Below, piece after piece: positions 8,462-17,846 of a stretch of 64,000 nt of DNA. The stretch comes from Streptococcus sp. HMSC072G04 (GTDB lineage Bacteria > Bacillota > Bacilli > Lactobacillales > Streptococcaceae): positions 46,122 through 110,121 of the forward strand of contig NZ_KV812034.1 in assembly GCF_001813295.1 (NCBI RefSeq), written 5' to 3'. Position numbers and translations under genes: made by a program. The notes under the pieces were generated by a model, which was not told the DNA's origin, made no database searches, and was given only the letters and a program-made list of their open reading frames with translations. Position 1 is the first letter of the stretch, and the number at the start of each line of letters is the position of its first letter.

Positions 8462-9490
8462 ATGTATCTATATCTATTCTGGTTATTTCTAGCTCTTATT
8501 TTTTTATTGTTCTTTATGAGTGATCGCAGAAGACTTTTCAATGCTTATCTCTTTTCGATAAACCTAGGACTTCTTCTACTGATTTCTGCATTTTTACTAG
8601 TCGTTCGAACTGAGTTATGGTTCAATCAACAAATTGCAATGATTGTCTTTGTAGTGATTTCCATCCTCGTTTTTCTCAGCATTATTTTCTCATCTATCTT
8701 TCTTCTTTTTAACGGCCGTCAAATGATGCTTTTTGAAGGAAAAAGACTGGCCAACCTCCTCTCTCTGCTTTATGGACTGTTTATTATCGGAGCTTTGGCA
8801 CTACATTTTCTACCCTATTTCCCAGGGAATGACATCCTCATTTATCTGACTGACTTCGCCCTGTTTTACATGACCTTTCTCTACCTCTCTTATGTATCCT
8901 ATGGGACTTTTTGCAATCTCTTTCCAGTTCGCAAAGAGCCAGACGCCATCATCATCCTTGGCTCAGGTTTGATCGGAGACAAGGTTCCCCCACTCTTGGC
9001 CCAGCGTCTTGAAAAGGGAAAGGCCATCTATGAGAAGTTCGAGGGACGACCAAAGCTGATTGTTTCTGGTGGTCAAGGGTCAGATGAGCTGATCGCTGAG
9101 GCGGAAGCTATGGCCAGATACTTGATGGAACATGGGGTGCCAGAAGACGCCATTCTCATCGAGAATCGCTCTCGTACTACTTTTGAAAACCTGACCTTTA
9201 GCAAGCGTATCCTTGAAGAAGAGGGGCTTGGCAAGAGAGTCCTTGTGGTGACTAATTCTTTTCACGCGCTCCGTGCAGGTGTCTTTATGAGACGATTGAA
9301 AATACCTGGTCGAAGTATCGGTTCAAGAACAGCTTTTTACTATCTCCCATCCGCTTGGATTCGAGAAACCGTCGGCTTGGTTTCACTCTATTGGAAATGG
9401 CATGTTGCCTTCCTAGCTCTTCTGTTTCTACCTTGGTTCTTTACACAAATCATGAAACTGATTGAGTTCTTCATTCAACATCTAAACTAA
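8462..9490 (+). CDS. YdcF/ElyC/SanA-type membrane protein (DUF218)
   Basis: 342 residues. The first about 170 form four to five membrane helices; then comes a DUF218 domain with DAIIILGSGL, LIVSGGQGSDE, EAEAMARYL and ENRSRTTFENL, and a last helix at the C-terminus. The family is linked to envelope and peptidoglycan precursor homeostasis in enterobacteria, but its chemistry is not settled. ATG 8462 is chosen over upstream codons because AGGGGC lies 6 nt before it and an extended -10 (TGATACAAT, 8425-8433) places transcription start near 8440. Confidence 0.85.
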   Translation: MYLYLFWLFLALIFLLFFMSDRRRLFNAYLFSINLGLLLLISAFLLVVRTELWFNQQIAMIVFVVISILVFLSIIFSSIFLLFNGRQMMLFEGKRLANLLSLLYGLFIIGALALHFLPYFPGNDILIYLTDFALFYMTFLYLSYVSYGTFCNLFPVRKEPDAIIILGSGLIGDKVPPLLAQRLEKGKAIYEKFEGRPKLIVSGGQGSDELIAEAEAMARYLMEHGVPEDAILIENRSRTTFENLTFSKRILEEEGLGKRVLVVTNSFHALRAGVFMRRLKIPGRSIGSRTAFYYLPSAWIRETVGLVSLYWKWHVAFLALLFLPWFFTQIMKLIEFFIQHLN

Positions 9491-9491
9491 A

Positions 9492-9666
9492 GAGAGTGGG
9501 ACAGAAATCGGTAATTCGTTAGAATTCGATTTCGTCGTCCCACCTCCGCACAGTTGAGTAGGGCTGTAAAAGCTGATGAAATCAGCGTAGTAGAGCCCAC
9601 TCAACCACTGCGTCTTGCTCGACAATCCAAAAATAATTGAGAGGCTAGGACTTTTGTCCCAGCCTC
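9492..9666 (-). repeat. 175-bp MITE-like repeat, copy 1 (inverted relative to the others)
   Basis: It begins GAGAGTGGGACAGAAATCG and ends with the reverse complement of GAGGCTGGGACAAAAGTCC, so the ends form imperfect terminal inverted repeats. Three further copies of the same 175-bp length lie at 17240, 17847 and 26806. Internal arms pair (GTTGAGTGGGCT with AGCCCTACTCAAC), so the RNA folds into several hairpins. It fills the gap between ydcF-like and the GNAT gene. Confidence 0.9.
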
Positions 9667-9674
9667 CTTCTTGT

Positions 9675-10229
9675 CTAGTGATCACTAAAGCGTCTATATT
9701 TAATGCGGAAATCGAAATAATTTTCTTCCTGCAGTTTACGGAAAATATCGCGATAAGCCTCTTCGTCAAAGTGATCACCCCGATAGAGAATTTCAAAGCT
9801 CAGTCCTTCGTATTCTAAAAAGGCATTGGCAGTTTTAAATCCATTTCGCTTATAGAAATCCATCCGAGACTGACGTTGCTCTAGATTGTCACATTCTTCA
9901 TCTAAACGTTCCACTTCAAGAATCATGGTTCTTTGGTAAAATTCTACCAATTTTTCAATAATTTCTTGACCATAACCGTGGCTACGTAGGTGGGGCATAA
10001 TGGCAAAGAAGCTAACATAAAAAACTTTCTGATTATAGATAGAAAAAGCAAATCCTACAAATTCTTCTTCGTTATAAAAAGCAAAAAAATTAGCATCGTC
10101 ATTGTCCGTATAACGCAGGTATTCCGACAAAGGAACTCGCTCTTCTTCTGGAAATGCCTCGATATTCAGCCTCTCGACCTTGTCCAGATCTGGGAACGTT
10201 TCCGTGATTAATTGACTGGTTAAGCTCAT
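9675..10229 (-). CDS. GNAT-family acetyltransferase
   Basis: 184 residues. The acetyl-CoA loop is seen in LRSHGYGQEIIEKL, preceded by strand VSFFAIMPHL, the standard GNAT motif A. The substrate is unknown. ATG 10229 follows an AGGAGG ribosome site. A promoter with -35 TTGAAG (10275-10280) and -10 TATAAT (10252-10257), spacing 17, precedes it on the minus strand. Transcription is divergent from the MATE gene. Confidence 0.85.
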   Translation of the reverse strand: MSLTSQLITETFPDLDKVERLNIEAFPEEERVPLSEYLRYTDNDDANFFAFYNEEEFVGFAFSIYNQKVFYVSFFAIMPHLRSHGYGQEIIEKLVEFYQRTMILEVERLDEECDNLEQRQSRMDFYKRNGFKTANAFLEYEGLSFEILYRGDHFDEEAYRDIFRKLQEENYFDFRIKYRRFSDH

Positions 10230-10251
10230 AAAAGCCTCCTTTTCTGCCCTG

Positions 10252-10280
10252 ATTATACCAAAAAATGTAAGGGCCTTCAA
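10252..10280 (-). promoter_or_regulatory. Promoter of the GNAT gene
   Basis: Minus strand: TTGAAG, 17-nt spacer, TATAAT. It overlaps, back to back, the region ahead of the divergent MATE promoter. Confidence 0.7.
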
Positions 10281-10290
10281 CTATCGACGC

Positions 10291-10325
10291 TTGTCGCTGG
10301 TTCCTGAAGTTGGTATAATGGCACT
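10291..10325 (+). promoter_or_regulatory. MATE gene promoter giving a leaderless transcript
   Basis: -35 TTGTCG (10291-10296), 17-nt spacer, extended -10 TGGTATAAT (10311-10319), then exactly six bases and the ATG. There is no ribosome site and no room for one. Confidence 0.65.
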
Positions 10326-11669
10326 ATGAAAAGAATTCAACGTGTGGACCTCATAGATGGTCCTATTTTACCTGCTCTTTTGAGTTTCGCCTTTCCTATT
10401 CTTTTGTCCAATATCTTTCAACAACTCTACAATACCTCGGATGTTATGATTGTTGGGCGTTTTTTAGGTCAAAAATCATTGGCTGCCGTTGGAGCAACCT
10501 CTGCTATATTTGATTTGATCGTTGGATTTGCTGTCGGTGTTGGCAATGGGATGGGGATTATTATCGCGAGAAATTATGGAGCCAAAAACGAAGATCAATT
10601 ACGAAAATCAGTTGCCGCAACTGTTATTATTGGTGGCATCCTCAGTCTCTTCATGATCTTCATTGGCGCTGTCGGACTTTATCCCCTGCTCCAGTTTTTA
10701 GGGACCCCATCAGCAATTGTGTCTCAGTCTTATCTCTATATCTCCACTATTGTCAATGGTGTGGCTGTGACCTTTGCCTATAATCTTTGCGCTGGACTTC
10801 TTAGAGCGGTTGGCGATAGCTTAGCGGCACTCTACTTCCTGATTATTGCTGCCATTCTCAATATTCTTCTCGATCTATATTTTATTACCCAACTCCATCT
10901 CGGAGTCCAATCCGCTGGAATTGCGACCATTATTGCCCAGGGTATTTCGGCCCTTCTTTGTCTTCTCTATATTCGTAAGAAGGTCCCTTTTCTGCTCCCG
11001 CATCGCAAGGATTTTGTTTGGGAAAAGGAGCTTTATCAGGATCTGCTAAGTCAGGGCCTTGCCATGGGCCTCATGACTTCCATCGTTTCGATTGGAACGG
11101 TTATCCTCCAATCCGCTATTAATCAGCTTGGAACAACCATTATCAGTGCACAGGTCGCAGCCCGTCGTATCATGTCCTTTGCCGTTTTACCGATTACAGC
11201 TATCGCCTCAAGTATCACAACCTTTATCTCGCAGAATTTTGGCGCAGAGCAATTCCAGCGGATCAAAAAAGGCGTTACCATTGCCAACCTTCTTTCTTGG
11301 GTTTGGTCTGTCTTGGTTGCTGCTCTTCTATTCTTCACAAGTCCGTCTTTAACCAGCTTTATTTCCGGCTCGACAAATCCTGATCTCATTGCAAATGCCA
11401 GTCTTTATCTCCAGATCAGCTCTTGCTTTTATCCTATTTTGGCGAGTCTCATCATCCTGAGAAATGCCCTACAGGGAATGGGTAAAAAATTAACCCCACT
11501 CACATCCAGTTTTATTGAATTGTTTGGAAAAATTTTCTTCGTTCTGTGGATTATTCCTCACACCGGCTACATGGGGGTCATTCTCTGCGAACCCCTTATC
11601 TGGATTCCCATGACCCTACAGCTCATCATAATCTATCGAAAAATCAGGTACCAACTCCTTACTGAATAA
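10326..11669 (+). CDS. MATE-family multidrug/toxin efflux transporter
   Basis: 447 residues with about 12 membrane helices in two halves. The N-terminus DGPILPALLSFAFPILLSNIFQQLYN is a standard MATE start, which fixes the initiation site even though no ribosome site precedes it. The family exports cationic drugs or metabolites in exchange for Na+ or H+. Specificity is not readable from sequence. The gene is monocistronic and ends at a bidirectional terminator shared with fhs. Confidence 0.9.
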   Translation: MKRIQRVDLIDGPILPALLSFAFPILLSNIFQQLYNTSDVMIVGRFLGQKSLAAVGATSAIFDLIVGFAVGVGNGMGIIIARNYGAKNEDQLRKSVAATVIIGGILSLFMIFIGAVGLYPLLQFLGTPSAIVSQSYLYISTIVNGVAVTFAYNLCAGLLRAVGDSLAALYFLIIAAILNILLDLYFITQLHLGVQSAGIATIIAQGISALLCLLYIRKKVPFLLPHRKDFVWEKELYQDLLSQGLAMGLMTSIVSIGTVILQSAINQLGTTIISAQVAARRIMSFAVLPITAIASSITTFISQNFGAEQFQRIKKGVTIANLLSWVWSVLVAALLFFTSPSLTSFISGSTNPDLIANASLYLQISSCFYPILASLIILRNALQGMGKKLTPLTSSFIELFGKIFFVLWIIPHTGYMGVILCEPLIWIPMTLQLIIIYRKIRYQLLTE

Positions 11670-11690
11670 TGATTGATTAACAAGACCAAA

Positions 11691-11726
11691 ACAACTTCTG
11701 CTCATTTGAACAGAAGTTGTTTTTAG
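11691..11726. terminator. Bidirectional terminator between MATE gene and fhs
   Basis: AACAACTTCTG pairs with CAGAAGTTGTT around a 10-nt loop, followed by a T-run on the plus strand and preceded by A-rich sequence for the minus strand. Confidence 0.8.
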
Positions 11727-11737
11727 ATATCTAGCTA

Positions 11738-13408
11738 TTAGAACAAACCGATGGCTGTTCCATCAGCAGCCACATCCATATTTAAAGCAGCTGGACGTTT
11801 TGGTAAACCAGGCATGGTCATGACATCCCCAGTCAAAGCGACAATAAAGCCTGCTCCCAATTTTGGAACCACTTCACGGATAGTGATTTCAAAGTTTTCA
11901 GGAGCTCCCAAGGCATTTGGATTATCAGAGAAGCTATATTGTGTTTTGGCCATACAGATTGGCAACTTATCCCAACCATTTTTCACGATTTGGGCAATTT
12001 GTGTCTTAGCTTTCTTCTCAAAATTCACCTTCGTACCGCGATAAATTTCTGTAACAATCTTTTCAATTTTTTCTTCAACAGAAAGGTTATTATCATACAA
12101 GCGTGTGTAGTTAGCTGGACTTGTTTCGATGGTTTTAACCAAGGTTTCAGCAAGTTCAACTCCACCGTCAGCACCATTCGCCCATACACTCGCAAGCTCA
12201 ACTGGCACCTCAATTTCAGCACACAATTCTTTCAAAGCAGCAATTTCTGCTTCTGTATCAGTGATAAATTCATTGATGGCAACCACTGCAGGAATGCCAA
12301 ACTTACGGATATTTTCAACGTGACGTTTCAAGTTGGCAAAACCAGCACGAACAGCTTCTACATTCTCTTCAGTCAAAGCATCCTTGGTCACTCCACCGTT
12401 CATCTTAAGAGCACGGAGAGTCGCTACGATCACAACCGCATCTGGTGAAGTTGGCAAGTTTGGCGTTTTAATATCGAGGAATTTTTCAGCACCGAGGTCA
12501 GCCCCAAAACCAGCTTCTGTAATCGTATAGTCGGCTAAATGAAGAGCTGTCGTCGTTGCTAACACAGAGTTACATCCATGGGCGATATTGGCAAATGGAC
12601 CACCGTGAACAAAGGCAGGTGTACCATAGATGGTTTGAACCAAGTTTGGCTTAATCGCATCTTTGAGGATCAAGGCAAGAGCCCCTTCTACTTCTAAATC
12701 ACGGACATAAACTGGACTACGATCATAGCGGTAACCAATAACAATGTTGGCCAAACGACGTTTCAAATCTTCAATATCTGTCGCCAAGCAAAGGATGGCC
12801 ATGATCTCAGAAGCAACGGTAATATCAAATCCGTCTTCACGAGGAATCCCATTGAGCGGTCCACCGAGACCAACCGATACGTGTCGCAAAGCACGGTCAT
12901 TCAAGTCCACTACCCGTTTCCAGATAATCCGACGTTGGTCTATTCCAAGCTCATTTCCTTGGTGCAAATGATTATCAATCAATGCTGAGAGGGCATTATT
13001 AGCCGTTGTGATCGCATGCATATCCCCTGTGAAATGAAGGTTGATGTCTTCCATCGGTAGAACTTGGGCATAGCCACCACCAGCAGCACCACCTTTAATC
13101 CCCATAACTGGACCTAAAGAAGGTTCGCGAATGGCAATCATGGTTTTTTTACCGATTTTATTCAAAGCATCTGCTAAACCAATGGTGATGGTTGATTTCC
13201 CTTCTCCAGCTGGAGTTGGGTTGATCGCAGTGACTAAGATAAGTTTTCCTACTGGATTTTTCTCAACTTCACGAATCTTATCAAAGCTCAATTTTGCCTT
13301 GTATTTTCCATACAATTCAAGATCATCGTCAACCAAACCAATTTTCTTAACAACGTCCACAATCGGTTGGAGTTCAATGCTTTGAGCAATTTCGATATCT
13401 GTTTTCAT
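11738..13408 (-). CDS. fhs: Formate--tetrahydrofolate ligase
   Basis: 556 residues, the normal size. ATP-dependent formation of 10-formyl-tetrahydrofolate from formate, feeding purine synthesis and initiator tRNA formylation. The P-loop [14 protein letters not shown] is near residue 65, and [21 protein letters not shown] and [11 protein letters not shown] are family signatures. ATG 13408 is preferred to an upstream in-frame start because AAGGAG lies just before it. A -10 TATAAT is at 13437-13442, and the palindrome CGAACGTTCG upstream may be a PurR site. Confidence 0.95.
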   Translation of the reverse strand: MKTDIEIAQSIELQPIVDVVKKIGLVDDDLELYGKYKAKLSFDKIREVEKNPVGKLILVTAINPTPAGEGKSTITIGLADALNKIGKKTMIAIREPSLGPVMGIKGGAAGGGYAQVLPMEDINLHFTGDMHAITTANNALSALIDNHLHQGNELGIDQRRIIWKRVVDLNDRALRHVSVGLGGPLNGIPREDGFDITVASEIMAILCLATDIEDLKRRLANIVIGYRYDRSPVYVRDLEVEGALALILKDAIKPNLVQTIYGTPAFVHGGPFANIAHGCNSVLATTTALHLADYTITEAGFGADLGAEKFLDIKTPNLPTSPDAVVIVATLRALKMNGGVTKDALTEENVEAVRAGFANLKRHVENIRKFGIPAVVAINEFITDTEAEIAALKELCAEIEVPVELASVWANGADGGVELAETLVKTIETSPANYTRLYDNNLSVEEKIEKIVTEIYRGTKVNFEKKAKTQIAQIVKNGWDKLPICMAKTQYSFSDNPNALGAPENFEITIREVVPKLGAGFIVALTGDVMTMPGLPKRPAALNMDVAADGTAIGLF

Positions 13409-13485
13409 AAGGGACTCCTTTATATTTGATAGATCTATTATACCTAAAATTCGCGAAAATAACATGGTTTTTCCACCTTTTGAAT

Positions 13486-13495
13486 CGAACGTTCG
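13486..13495. promoter_or_regulatory. Palindromic CGAAC site, possible PurR box, in the fhs-coaB gap
   Basis: CGAACGTTCG is a perfect 10-bp palindrome with A/T-rich flanks. The lactococcal/streptococcal PurBox core is CCGAAC, and fhs belongs to purine/C1 metabolism. Assignment is tentative; the site is about 45 nt upstream of the fhs -10 box. Confidence 0.35.
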
Positions 13496-13548
13496 TTTTT
13501 TATCTAAATTTTATGGCTATACATAGTTAATCCTAATAGCTTCAGAAC

Positions 13549-13583
13549 TTTACTTACGTATCTTTTTTGTGTAAAATAAGCAT
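13549..13583 (+). promoter_or_regulatory. coaB promoter giving a leaderless transcript
   Basis: -35-like TTTACT (13549-13554), 17-nt spacer, -10 TAAAAT (13572-13577), then six bases and ATG 13584. No ribosome site is present. Confidence 0.5.
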
Positions 13584-14261
13584 ATGCATATTTTAATTAC
13601 ATCAGGTGGGACGAGCGAAGCCATTGATAGTGTTCGTTCGATCACCAATCATTCCACCGGGAGCCTAGGGAAAATCCTTGCAGAAATGGCTCTTGCAAAG
13701 GGACATCAGGTGACCTTGATCACAACGCCTACCGCGCTTAAACCCGATCCTCACCCACAGCTTCGACTTCTATTGATCCAGAATGTCGAAGAACTTCTCA
13801 CACAAATGAAAACGGAAGTCCCTCAACATCAGGTTTTGATTCACGCTATGGCAGTCTCAGACTACACACCTGTTTACATGACCGGCCTTGATGAAGTTGA
13901 GAAAGCTCAAGACCTTCATAGCTTTATCCATCGTGAAAATCAGGAAGCGAAAATTTCTTCCAAAGAAGAATACCAAGTACTCTTTCTAAAAAAAAATCCG
14001 AAGATTATCTCGCTCGTCAAAGAATGGAACCCTGCCATTCAACTGATCGGCTTTAAGCTATTAGTCGACGTTTCTTCTGCAGAGTTGATCCAAGTAGCGC
14101 GTGAAAGCCTCGTTAAAAATCATGCCAGCATGATCGTTGCCAACGATCTGACCAAGATTCAGAACGGTCAGCATCAAGCCTATCTAGTGACAGATGATCA
14201 GGTCCTAGAAGCTTCTACGAAAGCAGAAATCGCAGAGGCTATCCTACGTTATATCAAATAA
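13584..14261 (+). CDS. coaB: Phosphopantothenate--cysteine ligase
   Basis: 225 residues. CTP-dependent coupling of cysteine to 4'-phosphopantothenate in coenzyme A synthesis. TSGGTSEAIDSVRSITNHSTG at the N-terminus is the nucleotide-binding start of CoaB, and ANDL near residue 190 is its CTP-site motif. In streptococci coaB is separate from coaC rather than fused as Dfp. It is followed after 10 nt by coaC and then an ECF S component, one operon for CoA supply. Confidence 0.95.
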   Translation: MHILITSGGTSEAIDSVRSITNHSTGSLGKILAEMALAKGHQVTLITTPTALKPDPHPQLRLLLIQNVEELLTQMKTEVPQHQVLIHAMAVSDYTPVYMTGLDEVEKAQDLHSFIHRENQEAKISSKEEYQVLFLKKNPKIISLVKEWNPAIQLIGFKLLVDVSSAELIQVARESLVKNHASMIVANDLTKIQNGQHQAYLVTDDQVLEASTKAEIAEAILRYIK

Positions 14262-14271
14262 AAAGGAACAT

Positions 14272-14811
14272 ATGACACACATTACTTTAGCGGTTACCGG
14301 TAGTATTTCCGCCTATAAAGCTGCTGATATTACTAGCCAACTAACCAAATTGGGATTTGAAGTGAAGGTCCTCATGACTCCTTCAGCCCAAAAATTTATC
14401 ACCCCTTTAACCTTGCAAGTTCTTTCAAAAAATCAAGTGGGGCTTGATGTTATGATTGAAGACGATCCACAGCGGATCGAGCACATCGACATTGGGAAAG
14501 AAACTGACCTCTTTCTTGTAGCGCCGGCCAGTGCCAATACCATTGCTAAATTGGCTATGGGACTGGCAGATAATATGGTCACAAGCACAGCTCTAGCCTT
14601 GCCTCAAAGGACTAAAAAATTACTGGCCCCTGCTATGAATACAAAAATGTTAGAACATCCCGCTACCCAACGAAATCTAAAACTCTTACAAGACTATGGT
14701 TACCAGATGATCCAACCTCGTGATGCTGTTCTTGCTTGTGGGGACAAAGGTGCTGGAGCTCTAGCGCCTGTAGAAACTATTGTAGAAACTGTTAAGGAGA
14801 ATTGTTTATGA
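14272..14811 (+). CDS. coaC: Phosphopantothenoylcysteine decarboxylase
   Basis: 179 residues, a flavoprotein that decarboxylates phosphopantothenoylcysteine to phosphopantetheine. TGSISAYKAADIT is the FMN-binding start, His in IEHIDI is the catalytic-type histidine, PAMNTKML is the substrate clamp and ACGDKGAGAL holds the conserved Cys. Its stop codon overlaps the next start as ATGA, so translation of the two is coupled. Confidence 0.95.
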   Translation: MTHITLAVTGSISAYKAADITSQLTKLGFEVKVLMTPSAQKFITPLTLQVLSKNQVGLDVMIEDDPQRIEHIDIGKETDLFLVAPASANTIAKLAMGLADNMVTSTALALPQRTKKLLAPAMNTKMLEHPATQRNLKLLQDYGYQMIQPRDAVLACGDKGAGALAPVETIVETVKENCL

Positions 14812-15368
14812 GAAAATCATCTTCTATTTCACGAATTGCCATCTTTTTTGCGGTGATGATCACCATTCACTTTGTGACGTCCTTCATTCTGCAATTTGTT
14901 CCATCAGGTATTCAACCGACCTTGGTTCATATTCCTGTCGTGATCGCCTCTATCATATACGGTCCACGGATTGGAGCTATCTTAGGACTCCTCATGGGAC
15001 TCTTTAGCCTTACTATGAATACCCTGGTTATAACACCCGCCAGCTATCTCTTTAGTCCCTTTGTCCCTCACGGGAATCTCTACTCCCTTATCATTGCCAT
15101 AGTCCCTCGGATTCTCATCGGGGTAACCCCTTATTTTGTCTATCGTTGGATTCGCAATCGTACTGGACTTGTGATCGCTGGAATTGTCGGCTCTATGACC
15201 AATACTGTTTTCGTTCTAAGTGGGATTTATTTCTTCTTTGGAAATAGCTTCGGTGGTGGGATTCAACATTTCCTAGCCTTGATTGTATCTACCAACTCTC
15301 TCATCGAAGTCATTGCGACAGTACTCATTACCAGTGCAGTCGTTCCATCTCTTGAAAAATTAAAATAA
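14808..15368 (+). CDS. ECF transporter S component, probably for pantothenate or related vitamin
   Basis: 186 residues, five to six membrane helices, with GPRIGAILGLLMGLFSL typical of S components. It binds a vitamin and associates with a shared EcfAAT module encoded elsewhere. Location as third gene of coaB-coaC suggests pantothenate; this is inferred from context. ATG 14808 (AAGGAGAATTGTTT in front) overlaps coaC by four bases. A Rho-independent terminator follows. Confidence 0.8.
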   Translation: MRKSSSISRIAIFFAVMITIHFVTSFILQFVPSGIQPTLVHIPVVIASIIYGPRIGAILGLLMGLFSLTMNTLVITPASYLFSPFVPHGNLYSLIIAIVPRILIGVTPYFVYRWIRNRTGLVIAGIVGSMTNTVFVLSGIYFFFGNSFGGGIQHFLALIVSTNSLIEVIATVLITSAVVPSLEKLK

Positions 15369-15374
15369 CCTTCA

Positions 15375-15406
15375 AAGCCAAGACCAATTTATCTTGGCTT
15401 TTTTTG
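15375..15406 (+). terminator. Terminator of the coaB-coaC-ECF operon
   Basis: AAGCCAAGA and TCTTGGCTT pair around CCAATTTA, followed by T7. Confidence 0.85.
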
Positions 15407-15471
15407 ATGGTGAATTAACTCTATTTTTTTGAAAAGATTTACAATTATCGCTAGAATTTTCTGAAAAAATT

Positions 15472-15493
15472 TGCTACAATGTAAGCGATTAAA
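15472..15493 (+). promoter_or_regulatory. pgm promoter with cre-like site over the start point
   Basis: Extended -10 TGCTACAAT (15472-15480) is followed at once by TGTAAGCGATTAAA (15480-15493), 13 of 14 matches to the cre consensus and lying on the predicted transcription start. A CodY-like stretch AATTTTCTGAAAA lies just upstream (from 15455). Confidence 0.5.
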
Positions 15494-15518
15494 TTATAAG
15501 CAAAAAGGAGACGCTTGC

Positions 15519-17234
15519 ATGACCTATCAAGAAAACTACCAAAAATGGCTCGACTTTGCTGAATTACCAGCTTACCTTCGTGATGAGTTGGTCGCAATGG
15601 ATGAAAAAACAAAAGAAGATGCCTTCTATACCAACCTAGAATTCGGTACAGCTGGTATGCGTGGATTAATCGGTGCTGGTACCAACCGTATTAATATCTA
15701 TGTTGTTCGCCAAGCAACTGAAGGGTTGGCCCAATTGATCAACTCAAAAGGTGAGGAAGCGAAGAAACGCGGAGTTGCGATCGCTTACGATAGCCGTCAC
15801 TTCTCTCCTGAGTTTGCTTTTGAATCAGCTCAAGTTTTGGCTGCTCATGGGATCAAATCTTATGTATTTGAAAGCCTTCGTCCAACACCTGAATTGTCAT
15901 TTGCCGTTCGTCACCTCCACACATTTGCTGGGATCATGGTAACAGCTAGCCACAACCCTGCTCCATTTAACGGATATAAGGTATACGGTGAAGACGGTGG
16001 ACAAATGCCTCCAGCAGATGCTGATGCATTGACAGATTACATCCGTGCTATCGAAAATCCTTTCACTGTACAATTAGCTGACCTTGAAGAAAGCAAAGCT
16101 AACGGCTTGATTGAAGTTATCGGTGAAAACGTCGACGCTGAATACTTGAAAGAAGTGAAAGGCGTTAACATCAACCAAGACTTGATCAATGAATACGGTC
16201 GTGACATGAAGATTGTCTACACTCCACTTCATGGTACTGGTGAAATGTTGGCTCGTCGTGCTCTTGCCCAAGCTGGATTTGAAGCTGTTCAAGTTGTTGA
16301 AGCTCAAGCTGTTCCAGATGCTGACTTTTCAACTGTTAAATCTCCAAACCCTGAAAACCAAGCTGCCTTTGCTCTTGCTGAAGAACTTGGTCGCAAAGTA
16401 GACGCTGATGTATTGGTTGCAACTGACCCAGATGCTGACCGCCTTGGTGTAGAAATCCGCCAACCAGATGGTTCTTACCTCAACCTTTCTGGTAACCAAA
16501 TCGGAGCGATCATTGCTAAATACATTCTTGAAGCTCACAAAACAGCTGGTACCCTTCCTGCAAATGCTGCCCTCTGTAAATCAATCGTATCAACTGAGTT
16601 GGTGACTAAGATTGCAGAAAGCTACGGCGCAACAATGTTTAACGTCTTGACTGGTTTCAAATTTATCGGTGAAAAAATCCATGAATTTGAAACACAACAC
16701 AACCATACTTACATGCTTGGTTTCGAAGAAAGCTTCGGTTACCTGATCAAACCATTCGTACGTGACAAAGACGCTATCCAAGCCGTTCTTATCGTTGCTG
16801 AAATCGCAGCTTACTACCGCTCACGTGGTATGACTTTGGCAGATGGTATCGAAGAAATCTACAAACAATACGGTTACTTCGCAGAAAAAACCATCTCTGT
16901 TACCCTTTCAGGTGTGGACGGGGCTGCTGAAATCAAGAAAATTATGGATAAATTCCGTGGTAATGCTCCTAAACAATTTAACAAGACAGACATTGCTAAG
17001 ACAGAAGACTTCTTGGAACAAACAGCTACTACTGCTGACGGCGTTGAAAAATTGACAACTCCTCCAAGCAACGTTCTTAAATACATCTTGGCTGATGATT
17101 CATGGTTTGCCGTTCGTCCTTCAGGTACAGAACCAAAAATCAAATTCTACATCGCTACAGTTGGTGAATCTGAAGCAGATGCTAAAGAAAAAATTGCAAA
17201 TATCGAATCAGAAATCAATGCTTTTGTAGGCTAA
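15519..17234 (+). CDS. pgm: Phosphoglucomutase/phosphosugar mutase (alpha-D-phosphohexomutase)
   Basis: 571 residues. Interconverts glucose 6-phosphate and glucose 1-phosphate, giving UDP-glucose for capsule and cell wall glycans. The active serine is in TASHNPAPFNG, the metal loop is DPDADRLG, the sugar loop is GFEESFGY and the phosphate loop RPSGTEPKIKFY is near the C-terminus. ATG 15519 follows AAAAAGGAG. A cre-like site and a CodY-like site near the promoter suggest control by carbon and amino acid status. Confidence 0.94.
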   Translation: MTYQENYQKWLDFAELPAYLRDELVAMDEKTKEDAFYTNLEFGTAGMRGLIGAGTNRINIYVVRQATEGLAQLINSKGEEAKKRGVAIAYDSRHFSPEFAFESAQVLAAHGIKSYVFESLRPTPELSFAVRHLHTFAGIMVTASHNPAPFNGYKVYGEDGGQMPPADADALTDYIRAIENPFTVQLADLEESKANGLIEVIGENVDAEYLKEVKGVNINQDLINEYGRDMKIVYTPLHGTGEMLARRALAQAGFEAVQVVEAQAVPDADFSTVKSPNPENQAAFALAEELGRKVDADVLVATDPDADRLGVEIRQPDGSYLNLSGNQIGAIIAKYILEAHKTAGTLPANAALCKSIVSTELVTKIAESYGATMFNVLTGFKFIGEKIHEFETQHNHTYMLGFEESFGYLIKPFVRDKDAIQAVLIVAEIAAYYRSRGMTLADGIEEIYKQYGYFAEKTISVTLSGVDGAAEIKKIMDKFRGNAPKQFNKTDIAKTEDFLEQTATTADGVEKLTTPPSNVLKYILADDSWFAVRPSGTEPKIKFYIATVGESEADAKEKIANIESEINAFVG

Positions 17235-17239
17235 AACAC

Positions 17240-17414
17240 GAGGCTGGGACAAAAGTCCTAGCCTCTCAATTATCTTTGAATTGTCGAGCAAGACGCAGTG
17301 GTTGAGTGGGCTCTACTACGCTGATTTCATCAGTTTTTACAGCCCTACTCAACTGTTCGGAGGTGGGACGACGAAATCGAATTCTAACGAATTACCGATT
17401 TCTGTCCCACTCTC
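17240..17414 (+). repeat. 175-bp MITE-like repeat, copy 2
   Basis: Begins GAGGCTGGGACAAAAGTCC and ends CTGTCCCACTCTC. Its left end folds by itself (GAGGCTGGGAC/GTCCTAGCCTC). It lies 5 nt after the pgm stop and probably serves as its transcription end. Together with copy 3 it brackets the next gene in direct orientation. Confidence 0.9.
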
Positions 17415-17491
17415 TCTTTCTTTCGTAGCAAATACCAGCGATTTTATAGAAAATATGGCATACTAGACTTAGAAGAAAGCGAGGTAATCTC

Positions 17492-17839
17492 ATGGAACAA
17501 TTTTTAGAAGATATTAAAGATCTTGAAGTCACAACTGTCGCGCGTGCGCAAGAAGCGATTGATCAAAAAGAAACAGCGACCTTCTTTATCGGACGCAAGA
17601 CTTGTCCTTACTGCCGGAAGTTCGCTGCTAAGTTAGCAACTGTCGTAGCTGAAACAAAAGCTCATATCTATTTTATTAATAGTGAAGAACCAAGTCAGCT
17701 AGATGCATTACAAGCCTTCCGCTCAACCTACGGCATTCCAACTGTCCCAGGATTTTTACATGTCGAAGCCGGTGAAGTCAGTGTTCGTTGCGACTCATCT
17801 ATGTCTGAAGAAGAAATCAAAGCATTCGCTCATTTATAA
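17492..17839 (+). CDS. Thioredoxin-like protein (bacteriocin accessory/PedC-type)
   Basis: 115 residues of thioredoxin fold with active site CPYC in RKTCPYCRKF and the cis-proline segment GIPTVPGFLHV. There is no signal peptide, so it acts in the cytosol. Family members are annotated as bacteriocin transport accessory proteins, but no bacteriocin genes are near; a general thiol reductase role is as likely. It is the only gene between two direct MITE copies. Ribosome site AGCGAGGT precedes the ATG. Confidence 0.8.
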   Translation: MEQFLEDIKDLEVTTVARAQEAIDQKETATFFIGRKTCPYCRKFAAKLATVVAETKAHIYFINSEEPSQLDALQAFRSTYGIPTVPGFLHVEAGEVSVRCDSSMSEEEIKAFAHL

Positions 17840-17846
17840 AAAAATT

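Noticed and set aside
17492..17839. Bacteriocin locus
   Set aside because: The thioredoxin-like protein belongs to a family named for bacteriocin accessory function, but no bacteriocin, immunity or transporter gene is nearby.
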